A DNA stretch of 64,000 nt, taken from the NCBI RefSeq assembly GCF_021202945.1, contig NZ_JAJOYR010000002.1, forward strand, positions 422,112 through 486,111, in the 5' to 3' direction. The number at the start of each line of letters is the position of its first letter. Position 1 is the stretch's first letter. Under the pieces are notes generated by a model that saw nothing but the letters and a program-made list of their open reading frames with translations, was not told the origin of the DNA and did no database searches. This stretch comes from Stenotrophomonas sp. SY1. GTDB taxonomy: Bacteria > Pseudomonadota > Gammaproteobacteria > Xanthomonadales > Xanthomonadaceae. A program made the position numbers and the translations under genes. Below are positions 1-8,679 of this stretch, piece after piece.

Positions 1-1824
1 TCCCTGCTTTGCGCCATGTTGCCGATCTTCGCGGGCAGCATCTCCGTCGCGGATGCCGCCGATCCCCGCGCGCCGGCCGCCGCGCCGGTGTTCGAACAAT
101 GGCGCGAGACGCCACATCGCGGCGGCGATGACCTGATGACGGCCGGGCTTGGGCTTGCAGGGCTGCGCGCCAGCGTAGCTCCCGCATTCGCCAACCCCGC
201 CTCGCCTACGGCCGGGGAGGCCAGGCGGCGTGCGATCTGGAGCAGCTGGCGGGGCATCGCCGACCTGACCCCGGGTGGCGGCTTCGGCGAAATCTACGGC
301 ACGCTCCAGTCCGCACCGGGCCGCGAGTTCTCCGCCTACGGCCGCATCCCTGGCGCCAGCCAGCCGCATCGTGTCCTGGTGCAGATACCGGACAACTTCG
401 ATCCCGCACGCCGCTGCCTGGTAGCGACGGCGTCCTCCGGTTCGCGCGGCATCTACGGCGCGATTTCCGTGGCCGGCAGCTGGGGCCTGGCCCACGGTTG
501 CGCCGTTGCCTACACGGACAAGGGCGCCGGCAGCGATTACTACGATCTGGACGCGGGTACTGGCTTCCAGGCCGATGGCACCCCGGCTGCCGATGGCGCG
601 CTGGCGTTCGCCCCCGCCAAGGGAACGGCCGCGCACGGCGTCGCGTTCAAACACGCACATTCGGGCGACAACCCGGAAGCCGATTGGGGCCAGCACCTGG
701 TACAAGCCGTGCAGTTCGGCCTGCAGGCCCTCGATCGCGCCTATCCGCAGTCGGCGCCCTTCACTCCGGCCAACACACGCACGCTGGGCGTGGGCGTATC
801 CAACGGCGGTGGTGCGGTGCTGCGCGCTGCCGAGATCGAAGGCAACTGGTTTGACGCGATGGTGGCCGGCGAACCCAATGTGTCGGTCGCCGGCGCAGCG
901 CCGCTCTACGACTTCGTGACCCAGGCCGCGCTGCTGATGCCCTGCGCCCTGCTGGCGGTCGATGATCTGCCGCAGCCGCCGGTGCAGGCACAGGCACGGC
1001 CGGTATGGACACAGCAATGCGCGGCACTGCGCACGGCCGGGCTGGTGCAGGGCGAGGACACCCAGGCACAAGCGCACTCGGCCCGTGAGCAACTTGCCAA
1101 GGCAGGCCTGAGCGAAGGCGCCTTGCGCGCCGGTGCATTCTCCACCGGCTTCGACCTGTGGCGCGCCATCGCAGTCACCTACGCATCGGCCTACGGCGGT
1201 TACGCCGCTGGCCAACATCCCTGCGGCTACACGTTCTCGGCCACCGCTGCCGATGGCAAACCGGGCACTGCGAGCGCCGAACTGCGCGCGAGCTGGTGGG
1301 GCGAAGCCGGTGGCATCCCGCCGGGCAGCGGCGTGATGCTGGTGGACGGCAATGCGGCGCAGGCACCGAATGATCCGCTGCGCGGGCTCAGCTGCCTGCG
1401 TTCGCTCTCCACCGGCGACAGCGCCGATGCCAAGCGGGTACGCGCCGGCATCGCCCGCGCCGCCGCCAAGGCGCCCCGCACCGGGCTTCCCATCGTGGTC
1501 ATCCACGGCATCGATGATGGGCTGGTGCCGATCAGCCTGACCAGCGACCGCTACGTACCGCTGGCGCGTGCGGCCGGCGCGCAGATCGCCTACTGGCGCC
1601 TGACCAATGCACAGCATTTCGACTCGCTGCTGGCCTTCCCGGATTACCGCAAGCGCTATGTGCCGCTGCTGCCCTACCTGTTCGCGGCGATGGACCAGGT
1701 GTGGAATCACCTTGAGGACCCGGCACGCGGCCTTCCGCAGGATGCGCTGATCCAGACCACACCGCGCGCGGAAGCCCCGTTGCAGCCCGCGCAGCTTTCG
1801 ATTCCCTCCGCATCCGGCCGCTGA
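1..1824 (+). CDS. 3-hydroxybutyrate oligomer hydrolase, 5' end cut by window edge
   Basis: Exported or surface esterase predicted to cleave D-3-hydroxybutyrate oligomers to monomers in poly(3HB) breakdown (3HBOH family). The reading frame is open to base 1. The first ATG (16) sits inside a hydrophobic stretch ending near AxAxDA that lacks a basic n-region, so the true start and part of the signal peptide probably lie to the left. Family marks are DDLMTAGLGLAGLR, the WRGIADLTPGGGFGE segment, YTDKGAGSDYYDLDA, the nucleophile elbow GVSNGGG, then HGIDDGLVP and AQHFDSL, which probably carry the acid and base. A diverged copy lies at 33084-34916. The next gene starts about 35 bases downstream, so they may be co-transcribed. 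Confidence 0.85.
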   Translation, partial: SLLCAMLPIFAGSISVADAADPRAPAAAPVFEQWRETPHRGGDDLMTAGLGLAGLRASVAPAFANPASPTAGEARRRAIWSSWRGIADLTPGGGFGEIYGTLQSAPGREFSAYGRIPGASQPHRVLVQIPDNFDPARRCLVATASSGSRGIYGAISVAGSWGLAHGCAVAYTDKGAGSDYYDLDAGTGFQADGTPAADGALAFAPAKGTAAHGVAFKHAHSGDNPEADWGQHLVQAVQFGLQALDRAYPQSAPFTPANTRTLGVGVSNGGGAVLRAAEIEGNWFDAMVAGEPNVSVAGAAPLYDFVTQAALLMPCALLAVDDLPQPPVQAQARPVWTQQCAALRTAGLVQGEDTQAQAHSAREQLAKAGLSEGALRAGAFSTGFDLWRAIAVTYASAYGGYAAGQHPCGYTFSATAADGKPGTASAELRASWWGEAGGIPPGSGVMLVDGNAAQAPNDPLRGLSCLRSLSTGDSADAKRVRAGIARAAAKAPRTGLPIVVIHGIDDGLVPISLTSDRYVPLARAAGAQIAYWRLTNAQHFDSLLAFPDYRKRYVPLLPYLFAAMDQVWNHLEDPARGLPQDALIQTTPRAEAPLQPAQLSIPSASGR

Positions 1825-1858
1825 CACGGCCACCGCGTTGCTCCCCCAGGAACTCCCG

Positions 1859-3541
1859 ATGCCCTCCACACCGCCGTCAAACCCGTCCGATGCGGGTGCT
1901 TACGCCTATCCGCTGCTGATCAAGCAATTGCTGCACACGCCCCTGGCGACCTGCCCCGGGCAGGAAATCGTCTATGGCGACAACGTGCGCCATGACTACC
2001 GCACCCTGCATGCGCGCATCGGCCAGTTGGCCGGCCTGCTGCAATCGTTGGGGGTGAAACCCGGCGATACGGTGGCGGTGATGGACTGGGACAGCCATCG
2101 CTATCTGGAAAGCTATTTCGCCGTACCGATGATCGGCGCGGTGCTGATGATGGTGAACATTCGCCTGGCGCCGGAACAGATCGCCTACACGCTCAACCAC
2201 AGCGGCGCCCGGGTGATCCTGGCCAACCGCGAGTTCCTGCCGGTGCTCGACGGCATCGCCGAGCAACTGCCGGACCTGCGCACACGCGTCCTGCTGGACG
2301 ACGAAGGCGGCCCGCTGCCCGACGGCTTTGCGACGGAATACGAAGCGGGCCTGCGCCAGGCCGAACCGGTCATCAGCTTCCCCGACTTCGACGAGAACAC
2401 CCGCGCCACCACGTTCTACACCACCGGCACTACCGGCCTGCCGAAGGGCGTTTACTTCAGCCACCGCCAGCTCGTGCTGCACTCGTTGGCGGCGATGGCG
2501 GCACTGGGCAGCGCGCACCAGCAAGGTCGCCTGCATCGCGACGACGTCTACATGCCGATCACGCCCATGTTCCATGTCCATGCCTGGGGGCTGCCCTACG
2601 TGGCCACACTGATGGGCATCAAACAGGTCTATCCGGGCCGCTACCTGCCGGGTCGCCTGCTGGAACTGATCCGCCGGGAGAAGGTGACCTTCTCGCACTG
2701 CGTGCCGACCATCCTGCACATGCTGCTCGCCGATCCCGCCTCCGCACAGACCGACCTGCGCAACTGGAAAGTCGTCATCGGCGGCGCGGCGCTGCCACGC
2801 GCACTGGCGCAGCAGGCACTGGCGCGCGGCATCGACATCTTCGGCGGTTACGGCATGTCCGAGACCTGCCCGCTGCTGACCCTCGCCCAGCTCGATACCG
2901 AGGCACTGGCCGGTTCCGAGGACGAGCAACTGTCGCTGCGGACCAAGGCGGGCATCCCGGTGCCACTGGTGGACCTGCGCATCGTCGATGAGGACATGAA
3001 CGACGTCGCCCACGATGGCCATGCAACCGGTGAAGTGGTCGTGCGCACGCCGTGGCTGACGCAAGGCTATCTGCACGACCCGGCGGCATCGGCCACGCTA
3101 TGGGCCGGCGGCTACCTGCACACCGGCGACATCGGCAACATCGATGCCGGCGGCTACCTGCGCGTGACCGATCGCATCAAGGACGTCATCAAGACCGGCG
3201 GCGAATGGATCTCCTCGCTCGCGCTGGAAGACATCATCGCGATGCACCCTGAGGTCAGCGAGGTCGCGGTCATCGGCATCGCCGACCCCAAATGGGGCGA
3301 GCGCCCACTGCCGCTGGTGGTCAAGCGCGAAGGCAGCGTACTGACCGAAGCCGAAATCATCGAACTGGTCGCCGCGCGCAGCCGCTCCGGCGACATCTCC
3401 CGCTACGCGATCCCGGAACGGATCCGGTTTGTCGATGCGATAGCACGCACCAGCGTGGGCAAGATCAACAAGCGCAAGCTACGTGATCTGCACGACCTTC
3501 CGGCAGATCAAGGTGCCGTCGTCAGCGCTGGAAAACAGTAG
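1859..3541 (+). CDS. fatty-acid/medium-chain acyl-CoA ligase (AMP-forming)
   Basis: ANL-superfamily ligase that activates a carboxylic acid through an acyl-adenylate and transfers it to CoA. Visible motifs: the P-loop TTGTTGLPKG, the adenine-binding GGYGMSETCP, and the C-terminal hinge YLRVTDRIKDVIKTGGEWIS with a catalytic lysine near VGKINKRKL. About 560 residues, normal for the family and closest in pattern to AlkK-like ligases. I start at ATG 1859, which has AGGA just upstream, rather than the in-frame TTG at 1838. It lies directly downstream of a 3HB-oligomer hydrolase, so a short hydroxy- or medium-chain substrate is possible, but the sequence does not settle this. Confidence 0.88.
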   Translation: MPSTPPSNPSDAGAYAYPLLIKQLLHTPLATCPGQEIVYGDNVRHDYRTLHARIGQLAGLLQSLGVKPGDTVAVMDWDSHRYLESYFAVPMIGAVLMMVNIRLAPEQIAYTLNHSGARVILANREFLPVLDGIAEQLPDLRTRVLLDDEGGPLPDGFATEYEAGLRQAEPVISFPDFDENTRATTFYTTGTTGLPKGVYFSHRQLVLHSLAAMAALGSAHQQGRLHRDDVYMPITPMFHVHAWGLPYVATLMGIKQVYPGRYLPGRLLELIRREKVTFSHCVPTILHMLLADPASAQTDLRNWKVVIGGAALPRALAQQALARGIDIFGGYGMSETCPLLTLAQLDTEALAGSEDEQLSLRTKAGIPVPLVDLRIVDEDMNDVAHDGHATGEVVVRTPWLTQGYLHDPAASATLWAGGYLHTGDIGNIDAGGYLRVTDRIKDVIKTGGEWISSLALEDIIAMHPEVSEVAVIGIADPKWGERPLPLVVKREGSVLTEAEIIELVAARSRSGDISRYAIPERIRFVDAIARTSVGKINKRKLRDLHDLPADQGAVVSAGKQ

Positions 3542-3561
3542 GCCAGCAGGGGAACCCCTCG

Positions 3562-3588
3562 CTGCAGGACGGGCGTTCCGTCCTGCAG
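3562..3588. repeat. perfect 11-bp stem-loop after the acyl-CoA ligase
   Basis: CTGCAGGACGG, a five-base loop, then CCGTCCTGCAG. It lies 20 bases after the ligase stop codon. No T-run follows, so it is a hairpin that may stabilise the 3' end or stop transcription weakly rather than a classical intrinsic terminator. Confidence 0.5.
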
Positions 3589-3753
3589 GCGCTGAGCGCT
3601 TACATCTGACCTCGGGCGATCGTCTCGGGATAAGGGGCAAGCCGCATCTCTTATGACTTGGCCCCAAATTCGAACTCTCCAGTTTCGGCAACGCGCTCCA
3701 AAGGCGAAAGCGGCACAGCAGCATTCCTGGAATTTCCCGAACGACATTCGAAA

Positions 3754-4239
3754 CTAGCCGGTATCACTGCTCTCGTTCAGCAGGAAGTGCAAGGCGAGCT
3801 CATCACCACCAAACGCGGCCATTCGCACCAAACGCAATGCTGCTTCCTGATCGCTTGCCACCCCTTTCCCCCGAAGGAGGCAAAGACCATATTCATACTG
3901 CGCGGCAGGAAGGCCAGCATCCGCAGCCTCCCTGAAATAGCCCGCTGCAACGCCGTCATCGCGTTGAACAAAATCCCCGAACCTGTAATAGCAACCAAGT
4001 CTGTAAACAGCAGGCGCATAGCCCTTGGCTGCTGCACGTCTCAAGTCCATCAAACTGCGAATCTCAAAACCATCTTGATCTTCACCTGAAAGAGAGATTG
4101 TTGAAGACAAGAACAGTGCTTCAGCATCACCGGAGGAAAGCAGAGGCTGTATCAGCGCACGCGCAGCGGGAAAATCATCGGAATCGATGAGTTTGTCGAA
4201 GTTAGCTGTCAACGCGGTTGGCAATCTGGCGCTGGCCAT
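3754..4239 (-). CDS. Sel1-repeat protein
   Basis: A 161-residue protein with helical repeats of the Sel1/TPR-like type. Clear repeat cores are GYAPAVYRLGCYYRFGDFV around residues 93-111 and GLPAAQYEYGLCLLRGKGV near 129-147, with a degenerate repeat before them. Such repeats mediate protein contacts. There is no signal peptide, so it is probably cytoplasmic. It stands alone, opposite to the acyl-CoA ligase and separated by a short gap from the amidohydrolase upstream. Base use is visibly more AT-rich than its neighbours (see findings), which suggests recent arrival. No function can be assigned. Confidence 0.75.
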   Translation of the reverse strand: MASARLPTALTANFDKLIDSDDFPAARALIQPLLSSGDAEALFLSSTISLSGEDQDGFEIRSLMDLRRAAAKGYAPAVYRLGCYYRFGDFVQRDDGVAAGYFREAADAGLPAAQYEYGLCLLRGKGVASDQEAALRLVRMAAFGGDELALHFLLNESSDTG

Positions 4240-4286
4240 GGGCGATCCTCACCACTCTGGTTGGGCTCCTGCAGGTGCGGCAGCTT

Positions 4287-5972
4287 TCAGCCCTCAGGCG
4301 TAGCGACCATCTTGTAAACCAGCTCGCCATCCACCCAGGTCGACAGCACCTTCAACTCATCCAGTTGTTCGGCGGGCATCGTCAACGGGTCGCGGTCCAG
4401 CACCACGAAATCGGCGCGCAGTCCACGCGCCAGCGTGCCGACTTCGCTCTGGTCATGGCCGGCCCACGCCGCGTCACTGGTAAAACCGCGTAGTGCCTCG
4501 GCCGCACTCAGGCGTTGCTCCGGCTGCCAACCGCCGGGCGGCTGACCTTCGCGATCCTGGCGGGTCACCGCTGCATACAGGCCCAGCCGCGGGTCCACCT
4601 GCTCGACCGGGAAGTCCGAACCCAACGCCAGTCGCGCGCCGCTGTGCAGATAGCGCTGCCACGCGTAGGCGCCCTTGACCCGCTCCGGCCCCACCCGCTG
4701 CTCGGCCCAGCCCATGTCCGAGGTCGCGTGCGTCGGCTGCATCGAGGCGATCACGCCGAGCTTGGCGAAGCGCGGAATGTCCTCCAGCGACACCACCTGT
4801 GCGTGCTCCACGCGCCAGCGATGGTCATTGTCCTTGTGCGTGCCCAGCACCTTCTCGTAGGTGTCCAGCACGATGCGGTTGCCGCGATCACCAATGGCAT
4901 GCGTGGCGACCTGCACCTTGCAGCCGTCGGCCTTGCGCACGGCCACTTCGTAGTCCACCGGCGAGGTCATCAGCAGGCCACGGTTGTGCGGATCGTCGCT
5001 GTAGTCGGCCAGCAACGCGGCACCACGGCTGCCCAGTGCGCCGTCCATGAACAACTTGACGCCCCACATCTGCAGGCGACCGCCCGGATGCGCGTAAAGC
5101 CCGTTGCGGCACAGGTCGTCCAACGCACCCTGGTTGCCGTCGGCGTACGCGTCGATGCGCAGCGGCAGCTTGCCCTGGTCGGCCAGGCGCTTCATCAGGG
5201 CCAGGTCTTCGCGCGACACGCCCATGTCGTGCACACCGGTCAGGCCGTTGCGCACAGCCGCCTGCAACGCGGCCAGCAGGCGCTTCTCGCGTACCGCGTC
5301 ATCCGGTGCAGGAATGTGTGCGCTGACCAGCGCCGCAGCCCCATCGATCAAAACGCCGGTCGGCTTGCCAGCGGCATCACGCAGGATGCGCCCGCCTTCC
5401 GGCTGCCAGTCACCCGCAAATGGTTTGCCCGCCTTTTCGGCGATGCGCAGCGCCGCGCTGTTGACCCAACCGGCATGGCCATCGACGCGATCCAAGTACA
5501 ACGGCCGCTCAGGGAACGCCGCATCCAGGTCGGCCACGGTCGGGAATGCGGTGTTGTCCCAGCGGTTCTGGTCCCAACCCGCGCCCAGCAGCCATTCGCC
5601 CGGGGCCAACGTTTTCTCGAACGCCTTCAGCCGCTCCACCACTTCAGCGCGGCTGCGCGCACCGGTGAGGTCGGCCTGCGCCAGCGTGTTGCCCAGGTAG
5701 ACCAGGTGCGCATGCGCATCGATCAAACCCGGCACCACCACCGCATCGCCGGCATCGATGCGCGGCGCCTGCGGATACAACTGCAACATGGCCTCGGCGC
5801 TGCCCACGTCCAGCAGACGACCGCTTTCGGTATCCCATGCCAAGGCGCCGGCCGACGGCTGGGCCGGATCACCGGTGCGGATGGTATCGGCGACAAGCAC
5901 CCGCACTTCGGCGTGGGCCGGGCTCAACTGCAGACAGGGAAGCAACAGGGCAAGACAGGCAGCACGGCGCAT
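4287..5972 (-). CDS. exported amidohydrolase family 3 protein (YtcJ-like)
   Basis: Metal-dependent hydrolase of the amidohydrolase superfamily. A signal peptide (MRRAACLALLLPCLQLSPAHA) predicts periplasmic location. The metal-binding DAHAHL motif follows VVVPGLI, later histidines lie in THAIGDRGN and RVEHAQV, and LGSDFPVE carries the likely catalytic aspartate. About 561 residues, typical for the YtcJ group. I place the start at ATG 5972, preceded by GGGAG, rather than the GTG three codons upstream. The substrate of these enzymes is mostly unknown (N-acyl or cyclic amides). It has no operon partner. Confidence 0.82.
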   Translation of the reverse strand: MRRAACLALLLPCLQLSPAHAEVRVLVADTIRTGDPAQPSAGALAWDTESGRLLDVGSAEAMLQLYPQAPRIDAGDAVVVPGLIDAHAHLVYLGNTLAQADLTGARSRAEVVERLKAFEKTLAPGEWLLGAGWDQNRWDNTAFPTVADLDAAFPERPLYLDRVDGHAGWVNSAALRIAEKAGKPFAGDWQPEGGRILRDAAGKPTGVLIDGAAALVSAHIPAPDDAVREKRLLAALQAAVRNGLTGVHDMGVSREDLALMKRLADQGKLPLRIDAYADGNQGALDDLCRNGLYAHPGGRLQMWGVKLFMDGALGSRGAALLADYSDDPHNRGLLMTSPVDYEVAVRKADGCKVQVATHAIGDRGNRIVLDTYEKVLGTHKDNDHRWRVEHAQVVSLEDIPRFAKLGVIASMQPTHATSDMGWAEQRVGPERVKGAYAWQRYLHSGARLALGSDFPVEQVDPRLGLYAAVTRQDREGQPPGGWQPEQRLSAAEALRGFTSDAAWAGHDQSEVGTLARGLRADFVVLDRDPLTMPAEQLDELKVLSTWVDGELVYKMVATPEG

Positions 5973-6065
5973 TGCGGACACTCCCGAACAGGACCCGGCG
6001 ACTATGCCGACATCCTGTTGGGCTTACAAACCGGACTTGTCCAGGGCCGCCTGGCGGGCCTGCAA

Positions 6066-6743
6066 TCAGTCGGCGCTCACGTCCACGCGCACCCGGATGC
6101 GCTCACCGGGGTGATAGTCGCGCCGCGTGTGGTACTGCCTGCCGGCATATTCGTAGGTGACGTCGTAGCCATCGACACGCTCTTGCTCACTGCCGTATCC
6201 GCTTGGCTCACACACGCGCACGTCGCCACGGCGATAGTCCTGGCTGCGGCTGTTGGCGTCATAGATGGCCCGGCCTGCGGCGCCACCGGCAATCGTACCG
6301 ACGGCGGTGCCCAGGTAACGGCCATCACCGCCACCAACGCGGCTGCCAAGCACAGCGCCGGCCAGGCCACCGATCACCATGGCGACCTGCCGTCCCGAGT
6401 CAGTGCCCTGGCGGTAAGCGCCTTTGTCATAGCCACCGTCGTAGCGGCCATCGTTGCGGTATGCGCCGTCATCGCCGCCGTAGACGTAGTCGCCCTCGCT
6501 GCGCTGGTAGCAACGCTCGCTCTGGCCCTGGCTGTGACCAACGATGATCGGGTCCACCCGCACCACGCGCGCGTAGTCGTAGGCGGGGCTGTTGTCATTC
6601 GGGTAGCCCGCAGGCCGGTACTGGCCATCGTCGTAACGCGGATCAGGACGATATTGGCCGTCGTCGTAACGCTGGGCCGATGCAGTGAAGGCGGCCAGGC
6701 CGCCCAGGGTCAGAACACCGGCAAGAGACAGCGAACGAAGCAT
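6066..6743 (-). CDS. glycine-zipper 2TM-domain envelope protein
   Basis: Secreted protein with a signal peptide (MLRSLSLAGVLTLGGLAAFTASA), then a low-complexity region rich in Tyr, Asp, Gly and Arg with YDDGQYRP repeats. A glycine zipper (VIGGLAGAVLGSRVGGGDG, then GTAVGTIAGGAAGRAI) follows, of the kind found in SlyB-like and Rick_17kDa outer-envelope proteins. The C-terminus (VDGYDVTYEYAGRQYHTR) resembles the tail seen in many of these proteins. About 225 residues. ATG 6743 is chosen because it begins the signal peptide; upstream residues in frame look non-coding. Probable role in envelope integrity; the exact function is unknown. Confidence 0.75.
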   Translation of the reverse strand: MLRSLSLAGVLTLGGLAAFTASAQRYDDGQYRPDPRYDDGQYRPAGYPNDNSPAYDYARVVRVDPIIVGHSQGQSERCYQRSEGDYVYGGDDGAYRNDGRYDGGYDKGAYRQGTDSGRQVAMVIGGLAGAVLGSRVGGGDGRYLGTAVGTIAGGAAGRAIYDANSRSQDYRRGDVRVCEPSGYGSEQERVDGYDVTYEYAGRQYHTRRDYHPGERIRVRVDVSAD

Positions 6744-6808
6744 GGCGAAGGCGCACCCGGGTGGAATAGCGCGATGCTCAGCCGCGCAGGGTGAAACGCC
6801 CCTGAACC

Positions 6809-6841
6809 GGACGGGCAAGGCCTCGATGGCCCTGCCCGTCC
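6809..6841. repeat. inverted repeat between the glycine-zipper gene and osmC
   Basis: GGACGGGCA (6809-6817) pairs with TGCCCGTCC (6833-6841), with an inner GGCC/GGCC pair. It lies just after the osmC stop on the minus strand, so it could end that transcript. There is no U-tract. Confidence 0.4.
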
Positions 6842-6850
6842 GCTTCGCGA

Positions 6851-7285
6851 TCAGGCGGAAAACTCGGTTTCCAGCGTAATCGGCACTGCGCTGAGCGCCT
6901 TGGAAACCGGGCAGTTCTGCTTGGCGTCATCGGCAATCGCGCGGAACTTCACCTCATCCAGGCCCGGCACCACCGCCTTGACCTTCAGCCGGATCTGCGA
7001 GAACTGCGGCCCGCCTTCCATCGACAGATCGACATCGGCGCGGGTGTCCAACGATTTGGGCGGGAAGCCGGCTTCGCTGAGCTTGGCCGACAGTGCCATG
7101 GTGAAGCAGCCGGCATGCGCGGCGGCGACCAGCTCCTCCGGATTGGTGCCCTTCTCATCGCCGAAGCGGCTGTTGAAGGCGTAGCGGGTGTTCTCCATCA
7201 AGCCACTTTGTGGCGTACTCAGCCGGCCCTGTCCGGTCTTCAGATCACCTTCCCAATGTGCGGTTGCATGGCGCGAGATACCCAT
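6851..7285 (-). CDS. OsmC-family peroxiredoxin
   Basis: Thiol peroxidase of the OsmC/Ohr superfamily, reducing organic or inorganic hydroperoxides in the cytoplasm. 144 residues. The two redox cysteines are visible: Cys60 in AAHAGCFTMAL and Cys125 in QNCPVSKAL, with the ENTRYAF and TNPEELVAAAHA signatures. The pattern is that of the OsmC branch (general stress) rather than Ohr. Monocistronic. Confidence 0.88.
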   Translation of the reverse strand: MGISRHATAHWEGDLKTGQGRLSTPQSGLMENTRYAFNSRFGDEKGTNPEELVAAAHAGCFTMALSAKLSEAGFPPKSLDTRADVDLSMEGGPQFSQIRLKVKAVVPGLDEVKFRAIADDAKQNCPVSKALSAVPITLETEFSA

Positions 7286-7502
7286 GGAGCGACTCCTGTT
7301 GGTGGATGCGTGGCCAGCGTAGAACAGGAACTGTTAGCGCATTGTGCGGCGCGGCGACCAGGACCTGCGCTGCCGACCGGCGAACCATGGCAGGCCGCGC
7401 AACGCATGCAGTCGAGCGCTGTTTTCCAGCCACTTCTGCCATCGATGAGCGGCTCAAAGGTGCTCAGAAGCAATTTTTATGGGCTTTTTTGTCGATTGCC
7501 TA

Positions 7503-7531
7503 TTGGCGGCGTGCAATTGATGCCCTACATT
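7503..7531 (+). promoter_or_regulatory. predicted sigma-70 promoter for the HU-like gene
   Basis: TTGGCG (7503-7508) and TACATT (7526-7531) are separated by 17 bases and sit about 60 bases before the start codon. The rest of the gene-free stretch 7286-7589 shows an AT-rich patch near 7470-7500 but nothing else I can name. Confidence 0.45.
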
Positions 7532-7589
7532 TCGCTTGCCGACGGGGTCGGCACGACCAACAACCAACCGTTCAATGGAACAGGAAATC

Positions 7590-7988
7590 ATGGCAAAGAC
7601 CGCTAAAAAGGCTGCCCCGAAGAAGGCAGTGAAGAAAGTCGCCACCAAGGCTGCAGCCAAGCCGGCCGCTCCCAAGCCGATCAAGGAAGCTCTGACCAAG
7701 TCGGGTCTGGTTGCTCACATCGCCGAAGCCACCAGCGTTGCTGCCAAGGACGTGCGCGCCGTGTTCGCCGCCCTGGAAGGCGCCGTGGCCGCTTCGGTCA
7801 ACAAGAAGGGCGCTGGCAGCTTCACCCTGCCGGGCCTGCTCAAGATCACCACCGTGAGCGTGCCTGCCAAGCCGAAGCGCAAGGGCATCAACCCGTTCAC
7901 CAAGGAAGAGCAGTGGTTCGCCGCCAAGCCGGCTACCACCAAGCTGAAGGTTCGTCCGCTCAAGAAGCTCAAGGACGCCGCGCTGTAA
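7590..7988 (+). CDS. HU/IHF-like DNA-binding protein with lysine/alanine-rich tail
   Basis: Nucleoid-associated protein of about 132 residues. Residues 1-30 form a histone-H1-like Lys/Ala/Pro tail (AKKAAPKKAVKK and similar). The rest aligns with the HU fold: SGLVAHIAEATSVAAKDVRAV helices, then GAGSFTLPGLLKI and the DNA-binding arm KPKRKGINPFTKEE. ATG 7590 with AGGAAA upstream is chosen; an in-frame ATG at 7575 is possible. Strong codon bias and a perfect terminator suggest high expression. HU-like proteins with such an N-terminal tail occur in xanthomonads. Confidence 0.85.
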   Translation: MAKTAKKAAPKKAVKKVATKAAAKPAAPKPIKEALTKSGLVAHIAEATSVAAKDVRAVFAALEGAVAASVNKKGAGSFTLPGLLKITTVSVPAKPKRKGINPFTKEEQWFAAKPATTKLKVRPLKKLKDAAL

Positions 7989-8014
7989 TCAGCGCCCGCC
8001 TTTGACGGACCAGA

Positions 8015-8044
8015 ACGGGACGGCGCTGCCGTCCCGTTTTTTTT
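8015..8044 (+). terminator. intrinsic terminator of the HU-like gene
   Basis: Perfect 10-bp stem ACGGGACGGC / GCCGTCCCGT with a GCT loop, followed by a run of eight T residues. It lies 27 bases after the stop codon. Confidence 0.93.
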
Positions 8045-8289
8045 GCCCGTGCGATGTGCGGCAGCGCTCAACTTGGTCGTCACTTTTCCGGATGGGCCCG
8101 CGCTGGAACACATCGCCGGCCGGAACCCGACAGCCACTGCCATCAGGCAGAAAGCGCTGCATGGGCCTCAGCGTTCCATGTGCGAAGCCAGTTTTGCACT
8201 GGAACACAGCGTGTTGGCTCAACGCCTCGTCCCGGGGCGGGACCCGGCCTATGGTGGCACCCATCCCCCTCCCTACCGATGCCGCCAAC

Positions 8290-8595
8290 ATGTCATACAG
8301 CAAGCATCGCTACCGCATCACCGTTACGCCCATCGAAACCGACGGCAAACAGTGCAGCGGTCGTTGCACCATCGAATTTGAACAGCGCAGCCAGTACAAC
8401 TGGATGCGTCAACTCGAGTCCGCGCAGAGCCAACGCCGGCTTTCCTGCAACGATGACGCCAGCGTGGTCGTCGTCACCGGGCTGCTGGAAACCCTGGCTG
8501 AATCCACCGCCAGGCCGGACAGCCCGCTGGCCACGCTGCAGCCGGAACTGGACCAGCTCCTGCACAAGCTGCAGCAACTGCAGGTCACTGACTGA
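8290..8595 (+). CDS. DUF3861-family small protein
   Basis: About 101 residues. The N-terminus (MSYSKHRYRITVTPIE) is the hallmark of DUF3861 proteins, small soluble proteins of unknown role. ATG 8290 is chosen because that conserved start begins there; the frame stays open further upstream without homology-like content. No signal peptide. It lies between the HU gene terminator and a separate exported protein gene. Confidence 0.65.
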   Translation: MSYSKHRYRITVTPIETDGKQCSGRCTIEFEQRSQYNWMRQLESAQSQRRLSCNDDASVVVVTGLLETLAESTARPDSPLATLQPELDQLLHKLQQLQVTD

Positions 8596-8679
8596 TACCG
8601 GTGCGGCGCTAATTGACCGTTCACCCGGTGCGGTTATCGTGCGTACTCCATCCTTGATGCAACTGCCGCGAGCCCTCCG

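Noticed and set aside
1838-1858. TTG start for the acyl-CoA ligase
   Set aside because: The ATG at 1859 has an AGGA element at good distance and matches the expected start of the protein.
3562-3588. Classical intrinsic terminator
   Set aside because: The stem is perfect but no T-run follows, so it is listed only as a hairpin.
4515-6794. 759-codon plus-strand open frame over the amidohydrolase and glycine-zipper genes
   Set aside because: It spans two convincing minus-strand genes and shows no family motif.
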